This document shows positions 5,543 through 8,622 of a stretch of 8,622 nt of DNA, piece by piece. The notes beneath the pieces were generated by a model, which saw only the letters and a program-made list of their open reading frames with translations, had not been told where the DNA came from and searched no databases. Position 1 is the first letter of the stretch. Each line of letters begins with the position of its first letter. A program made the translations under genes and the position numbers. The stretch is taken from positions 1 to 8,622 of the forward strand of contig DATKRK010000300.1 in assembly GCA_035532215.1 (NCBI GenBank). The letters are read 5' to 3'. This stretch comes from JAICIG01 sp035532215 (lineage in GTDB: Bacteria > Planctomycetota > Planctomycetia > Pirellulales > JAICIG01).

Positions 5543-8320
5543 CTAGGCGCCCAGCTTTGCAAACAACGAATCCTTGACAACAACGTCGGACGTCTGCTGC
5601 GGGAAGTAATTCGGCAGACGAACGCCGGCGCCTGAGGGCGCCGCGGGCGGGCTTTGGCCGTACTCCGGCAGGTTCGTGATCTCCTGCTCGATGTCGCGAT
5701 CGGTCTTGCCGGCCTGCATTTCGCCGGCATATTGGTTGAGTTCGCTGGCAGTCGGCGCTCGTTGCAAGTATTCCTGGAACCAACCGGTCACGTCTGCCTT
5801 GTTGGTTTCAAGCGACGTAAAGAAATCGAGTGCGATTTGATTTCGCGTCGCCGCCGTGTTCCCGTGGCTCGTCAGGTAATTCAGCCAGAACTGGTCGCCT
5901 TGCGGGTCGGGATCGCGCCCGAGAACGCGATGGTACAGCTCGGTAACCCAAGCTTGCGGGGCGCCGCCGGCGGACGTGTAGAATTCCGGTGAGTCGGCAA
6001 AACCCGCCTTGATCATCTCGGGGCCTCCAGTCGCCTGCCAGACCTGTTTCCAGTAGGCCAGACCGCTGGCGTCGGGCGTGCGCAGCAGGTACTGTTGATA
6101 ATAGCCCGTGATGATTTGGTCGAGCAGCTCATCGCTTTCGAAGAATCCGACGGCGATATCGCCCGTCTTGCCGCCGCTCGATAAGTCGTTGATCCAGTGT
6201 TGCAAACCGCCGTAATCGGGGTCGCGGTGCAGCACCTGCTCGTAGAATTTCCACACCACGCCGCCGGTCTGCGAGAGCACGTTGACGGTTGCGCTCCGCT
6301 TGTCGCCTTGGGCGTCGGTGACTGTAAACTGGGCGTAGTCGAAGCCTGGAAAATTGGCGGGCGGCGTATAGCTGAACGAGCCGTCGGCGTGCAACACGAA
6401 CGTCCCGCCCTCGGCGCCGGCGACCGTGCCCGCGGTAACGGTGAGTTGCGACGGCCCGGTGTCGTTTTGCAGTAGGCCATCGGCGGCAGAGACGCTGACG
6501 ACGCCCGAGCCGACGGTGTAGACGGCGTTGTTCACGACGAACGGCTCGGTCACGTTGACCACGGCGCCCTTCGACATCTCGCGGATGCGATTGGCGCCCG
6601 TGTCGGCGATGAACAGGCTGCCCATTGAATCGACAGCGACGCCCTGGGGCGCGGAGAGTTCCGCCGCGCCGGCCGGGCCGCCGTCGCCGCTGAAGCCTTG
6701 TGTTCCATTTCCCGCGGCCGTGGTAATGATCCCGGTCGCAAGATTTACCTCGCGGATGCGATTGTTGCCCCAGTCGGCGATGAACAGATTGCCCGACGAA
6801 TCGACCGCGACGCCGCTGGGAGAGAGGAGCGACGCCGCGGTGGCCGGGCCGCCGTCCCCGCTGGAGCCTTGAACTCCATTTCCCGCCACGGTGGTGATGA
6901 CGCCGGTCGCCAGGTTCACCTCGCGGATGCGCTCCTCAGCCCCGCCGGCGATGAACAGGTGGCCCGACGAATCGACCGCGACGCCCGCAGGCCAAGTGAG
7001 TTCCGCGGCGGCGGCCGGTCCGCCGTCGCCGCTGAAGCCCAATGTTCCATCTCCCGCGACCGTTGTGATGATGCCCGTGGCGTGGTTTACCTCACGCACG
7101 CGACCGCCAAGGTCAGGGATGAACAGGTTCCCCGACGCGTCGACCGCGACGCCGCTAGGCAGGCCGATCTGCGCGGCTGTGGCCGGGCCGCCGTCGCCGG
7201 AATCGCCGAGTGTTCCATTTCCCGCGACCGTGGTAATGATGCCCGTCGCGTGGTCCACTTCGCGAACGCGAGTACCGTCGGCGATGAACAAGTCGCCCGA
7301 CGAATCGAGCGCAACGCCGGAGGGGTTTAGTTCCGCCGCAGTAGCCTGTCCGCCGTCGCCGCTGAAGCCGAATTTGCCATTTCCCGCCACGGTGCTGATG
7401 ATGCCCGTCGCATGGTTCACTTCGCGGACGCGGTCGTTGCTGTAGTCGGCGATGAACAAATTGCCGGCTGAATCGACCGCGACACCGTTGGGTTTGGCAA
7501 ATTCTGCGGAGGTGGCCGGGCCGCCGTCGCCCGTATAGCCGTAAGCTCCATTTCCCGCCACGGTCTTGATGACGCCGGTCGTGTTGTCTACCTCGCGGAT
7601 GCAATTGTTACCCTGGTCGACAATGAACACGTCGCCCGACGAATCGACCGCCACGCCTTCGGGGTTATTGAGTTCCGCCGCGGTGGCCGGGCCGCCGTCG
7701 CCGCTGAAACCGGCCGTGCCATTTCCCGCCACAATCGTGGCAACCCCTGTCGCGTGATGCACCTCGAATACGACGTTGAGCGTGTTGTCGGCAATGAACA
7801 GGTCGCCCGACGAATCGACGGCGACGGCCTGCGGCGAGATCGAGGCGTCGAGGGCCGGCAGTCCATTCTGCAAGCCGCCGCCGGCGACCGTTTCGATCGT
7901 CGAACTAGGCCCGACGACCGTGGAACTGGAGGCGAAGGCGCCGCCGGGATCGCTGTAGGCAGCGGTGATCAGATCGGCGCCCACGGGCAGGCGTACGTCG
8001 GCGAGCGTCGCGACGCCGCCCGCACTCACCGGCGCCGTCCCCAGCGGCGTGCCGTTGTCGAAAAAATCGACGGTTCCCTCCGAAGGAAAACCCAGCGGAG
8101 CAGAGACGTTAGCCGTCAGGGTCACCGGCTGACCGTAGACGACCGAACTGGACGAGGCGCTGACGGCGATGTTGGTGGGCGTCGCCGACAACAAAACGCG
8201 CTTTTCGAGCCATTCGACCGCGTGCCGCTTGCGGAACACGGCCTTGTGCGCGCCCCGAGTCCTGCGGCATTTGCGGTTTGCGCGCGCAACGGTAGAATCA
8301 CGGCCAGTGCGACGCGTCAT
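5543..8320 (-). CDS. Large surface/secreted protein: LEPR-XLL-like start, Ig-like domain, NHL repeats, cadherin-like domain, DUF4214 modules
   Basis: A 925-residue, probably extracellular protein. The ATG is supported by GGGAGG (complement of 8329-8334) 8 bases upstream. The first 37 residues are very basic, followed by WLEKRVLLS (37-45), a variant of the LEPR-XLL motif found near the N-terminus of large extracellular planctomycete proteins. An Ig-like domain of the bacterial Ig-like repeat type spans about 46-143 (SVVYGQPVTLTANV, GTVDFFDNG). Eight NHL units follow at 145-582, expected to fold as a beta-propeller for binding or adhesion. A cadherin-like/VCBS-type domain spans about 588-682 (LLQNDTGPSQLTV, HADGSFSYTPPANF, FTVTDAQG). 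Four modules of about 50 residues at 689-887 match DUF4214 (FYEQVLHRDPDYGGLQHW, ELYHRVLGRDPDPQGDQFW). A short tail ends in DSLFAKLGA, with no transmembrane anchor or PEP-CTERM. Function is unknown; adhesion or matrix binding is an inference. nnrE starts 7 bases after the stop. Confidence 0.88.
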   Translation of the reverse strand: MTRRTGRDSTVARANRKCRRTRGAHKAVFRKRHAVEWLEKRVLLSATPTNIAVSASSSSVVYGQPVTLTANVSAPLGFPSEGTVDFFDNGTPLGTAPVSAGGVATLADVRLPVGADLITAAYSDPGGAFASSSTVVGPSSTIETVAGGGLQNGLPALDASISPQAVAVDSSGDLFIADNTLNVVFEVHHATGVATIVAGNGTAGFSGDGGPATAAELNNPEGVAVDSSGDVFIVDQGNNCIREVDNTTGVIKTVAGNGAYGYTGDGGPATSAEFAKPNGVAVDSAGNLFIADYSNDRVREVNHATGIISTVAGNGKFGFSGDGGQATAAELNPSGVALDSSGDLFIADGTRVREVDHATGIITTVAGNGTLGDSGDGGPATAAQIGLPSGVAVDASGNLFIPDLGGRVREVNHATGIITTVAGDGTLGFSGDGGPAAAAELTWPAGVAVDSSGHLFIAGGAEERIREVNLATGVITTVAGNGVQGSSGDGGPATAASLLSPSGVAVDSSGNLFIADWGNNRIREVNLATGIITTAAGNGTQGFSGDGGPAGAAELSAPQGVAVDSMGSLFIADTGANRIREMSKGAVVNVTEPFVVNNAVYTVGSGVVSVSAADGLLQNDTGPSQLTVTAGTVAGAEGGTFVLHADGSFSYTPPANFPGFDYAQFTVTDAQGDKRSATVNVLSQTGGVVWKFYEQVLHRDPDYGGLQHWINDLSSGGKTGDIAVGFFESDELLDQIITGYYQQYLLRTPDASGLAYWKQVWQATGGPEMIKAGFADSPEFYTSAGGAPQAWVTELYHRVLGRDPDPQGDQFWLNYLTSHGNTAATRNQIALDFFTSLETNKADVTGWFQEYLQRAPTASELNQYAGEMQAGKTDRDIEQEITNLPEYGQSPPAAPSGAGVRLPNYFPQQTSDVVVKDSLFAKLGA
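6575..7888 (-). repeat. Eight tandem NHL-encoding units of about 171 bp
   Basis: Within the large surface protein, eight units mostly of 57 codons run in tandem: 7733-7888, 7562-7732, 7391-7561, 7229-7390, 7061-7228, 6890-7060, 6719-6889 and 6575-6718. The shared pattern is VAGNG, then SGDGGPATAAEL, then GVAVDSSGNLFIAD, then RIREVNHATGIITT. Units 4 and 5 are three and one residues short, and the first and last are incomplete. The similarity is high at DNA level too (a GACGAATCGACCGCGACGCC-like core recurs on the + strand), pointing to growth by duplication. It also creates long + strand open frames that are not genes. Confidence 0.9.
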
Positions 8321-8328
8321 GTTGACTG

Positions 8329-8334
8329 CCTCCC
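8329..8334 (-). promoter_or_regulatory. Shine-Dalgarno of the surface-protein gene
   Basis: On the minus strand GGGAGG stands 8 bases before the ATG at 8320. It is the best ribosome binding site in the window and fixes the start of the long frame, which matters because the basic N-terminus does not look like a conventional signal peptide. Confidence 0.7.
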
Positions 8335-8400
8335 AAGCTGACGTGTGTTTGGCGATCGCAACACTATTCCAACGCGCCGCCGGCTCTAGTTATGCCTGCG

Positions 8401-8428
8401 ATTCTAATTCCCGAAGTCGCCGATACAA
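8401..8428 (-). promoter_or_regulatory. Candidate promoter of the surface-protein gene
   Basis: On the minus strand TAGAAT (complement of 8401-8406) matches the -10 consensus at 5 of 6 positions, and TTGTAT (complement of 8423-8428) lies 16 bases upstream as a weak -35 that keeps only the TTG. Transcription would start near 8394, giving a leader of roughly 75 bases. The prediction is by eye and the -35 is poor. Confidence 0.3.
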
Positions 8429-8441
8429 GGGTAAGGGAATT
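8406..8441. repeat. 7-bp inverted repeat flanking the candidate -35 box
   Basis: AATTCCC (8406-8412) and GGGAATT (8435-8441) are exact complements with a 22-base spacer that contains the putative -35 box at 8423-8428. On the + strand the right arm is followed by C and six T residues, so it could alternatively act as a weak terminator for + strand transcripts, though the loop is long and no + strand gene ends here. Confidence 0.35.
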
Positions 8442-8603
8442 CTTTTTTCCCGCACTGCAACGTCGATGTGGATGAGCAATGGCAACACCGCGTGCGGCAG
8501 AACCCGACCGGTCCCGCAGCGAGAAGTCGTCCCACTTTGCAGCCACTTCGCCGGAATCTATACGGCGCGCGGGCGATAATGATCGCATGCGCATATCGTG
8601 GGG

Positions 8604-8618
8604 CGGCCTTCCAGGCCG
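8604..8618. repeat. Hairpin repeat at the right edge
   Basis: CGGCCT (8604-8609) and AGGCCG (8613-8618) are exact complements across a 3-base loop, within a GGGGCGGCC...GGCCGTC context. It is the kind of GC hairpin seen as a dispersed intergenic repeat in planctomycete genomes (recalled, not tested). The element may continue past the window. Confidence 0.45.
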
Positions 8619-8622
8619 TCAA

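Larger units (their letters stand above)
8321..8622. other. Leader and upstream region of the surface-protein gene
   Basis: No convincing gene is seen; the open frames here lack protein-like features and conflict with one another. The stretch holds the Shine-Dalgarno at 8329-8334, a candidate minus-strand promoter at 8401-8428 overlapped by an inverted repeat, a GATAAT at 8575-8580 that could be a -10 for a + strand gene beyond the window, and a hairpin repeat at the right edge. Confidence 0.5.

Noticed and set aside
4912..5577. A 221-residue + strand open frame opposite nnrE
   Set aside because: The minus strand holds the full YjeF N-terminal motif set; the + frame shows no family features.
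6528..7445. Long + strand open frames opposite the NHL repeats, with repetitive proline/serine/alanine-rich translations
   Set aside because: They are antisense shadows produced by the 171-bp coding repeats; the minus strand carries recognisable NHL domains and a good ribosome binding site.
8364..8622. Minus-strand open frames upstream of the surface-protein gene
   Set aside because: They are short, run through the candidate promoter and the hairpin repeat, and have no recognisable domain or ribosome binding site.

Overview
The window looks like chromosomal DNA from a planctomycete, probably of the Pirellulales type. The evidence is the GC-rich sequence, a PVC-type haem-binding dehydrogenase with HEAT repeats and a C-terminal CxxCH domain, a very large surface protein that begins with a LEPR-XLL-like motif, and hairpin-forming intergenic repeats of a style common in these genomes. 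The assignment rests on protein families and was not tested by a search.

Layout from left to right. Positions 1-371 are non-coding and carry a perfect palindrome and a short hairpin, possibly a small dispersed element. Positions 372-3359 (+) encode a 995-residue exported PVC-type dehydrogenase/cytochrome c protein, followed by a strong stem-loop at 3376-3410. Positions 3411-3732 hold no convincing gene but contain several inverted repeats. A good -10 box at 3733-3738 precedes 3795-4805 (+), an exported protein with two PDZ domains and a C-terminal coiled coil. Transcribed towards it from the right are two minus-strand genes. Positions 8320-5543 encode a 925-residue protein with a LEPR-XLL-like start, an Ig-like domain, eight NHL repeats, a cadherin-like domain and four DUF4214-like modules. 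Seven bases further on, 5535-4837 encodes NAD(P)H-hydrate epimerase (nnrE). Positions 8321-8622 are the leader of the large gene and end in another hairpin repeat.

The genes do not form one obvious pathway. Three of the four are envelope or extracellular proteins: the periplasmic redox protein, the PDZ scaffold and the surface protein. nnrE is a cytoplasmic housekeeping metabolite-repair gene, probably transcribed together with the surface-protein gene simply because they are adjacent. I found no mobile-element gene, CRISPR array, rRNA, tRNA or defence system. The parts most worth attention are the domain architecture and tail of the 925-residue protein, the tandem-PDZ coiled-coil protein with no protease domain, and the inverted repeats that overlap two candidate promoters.
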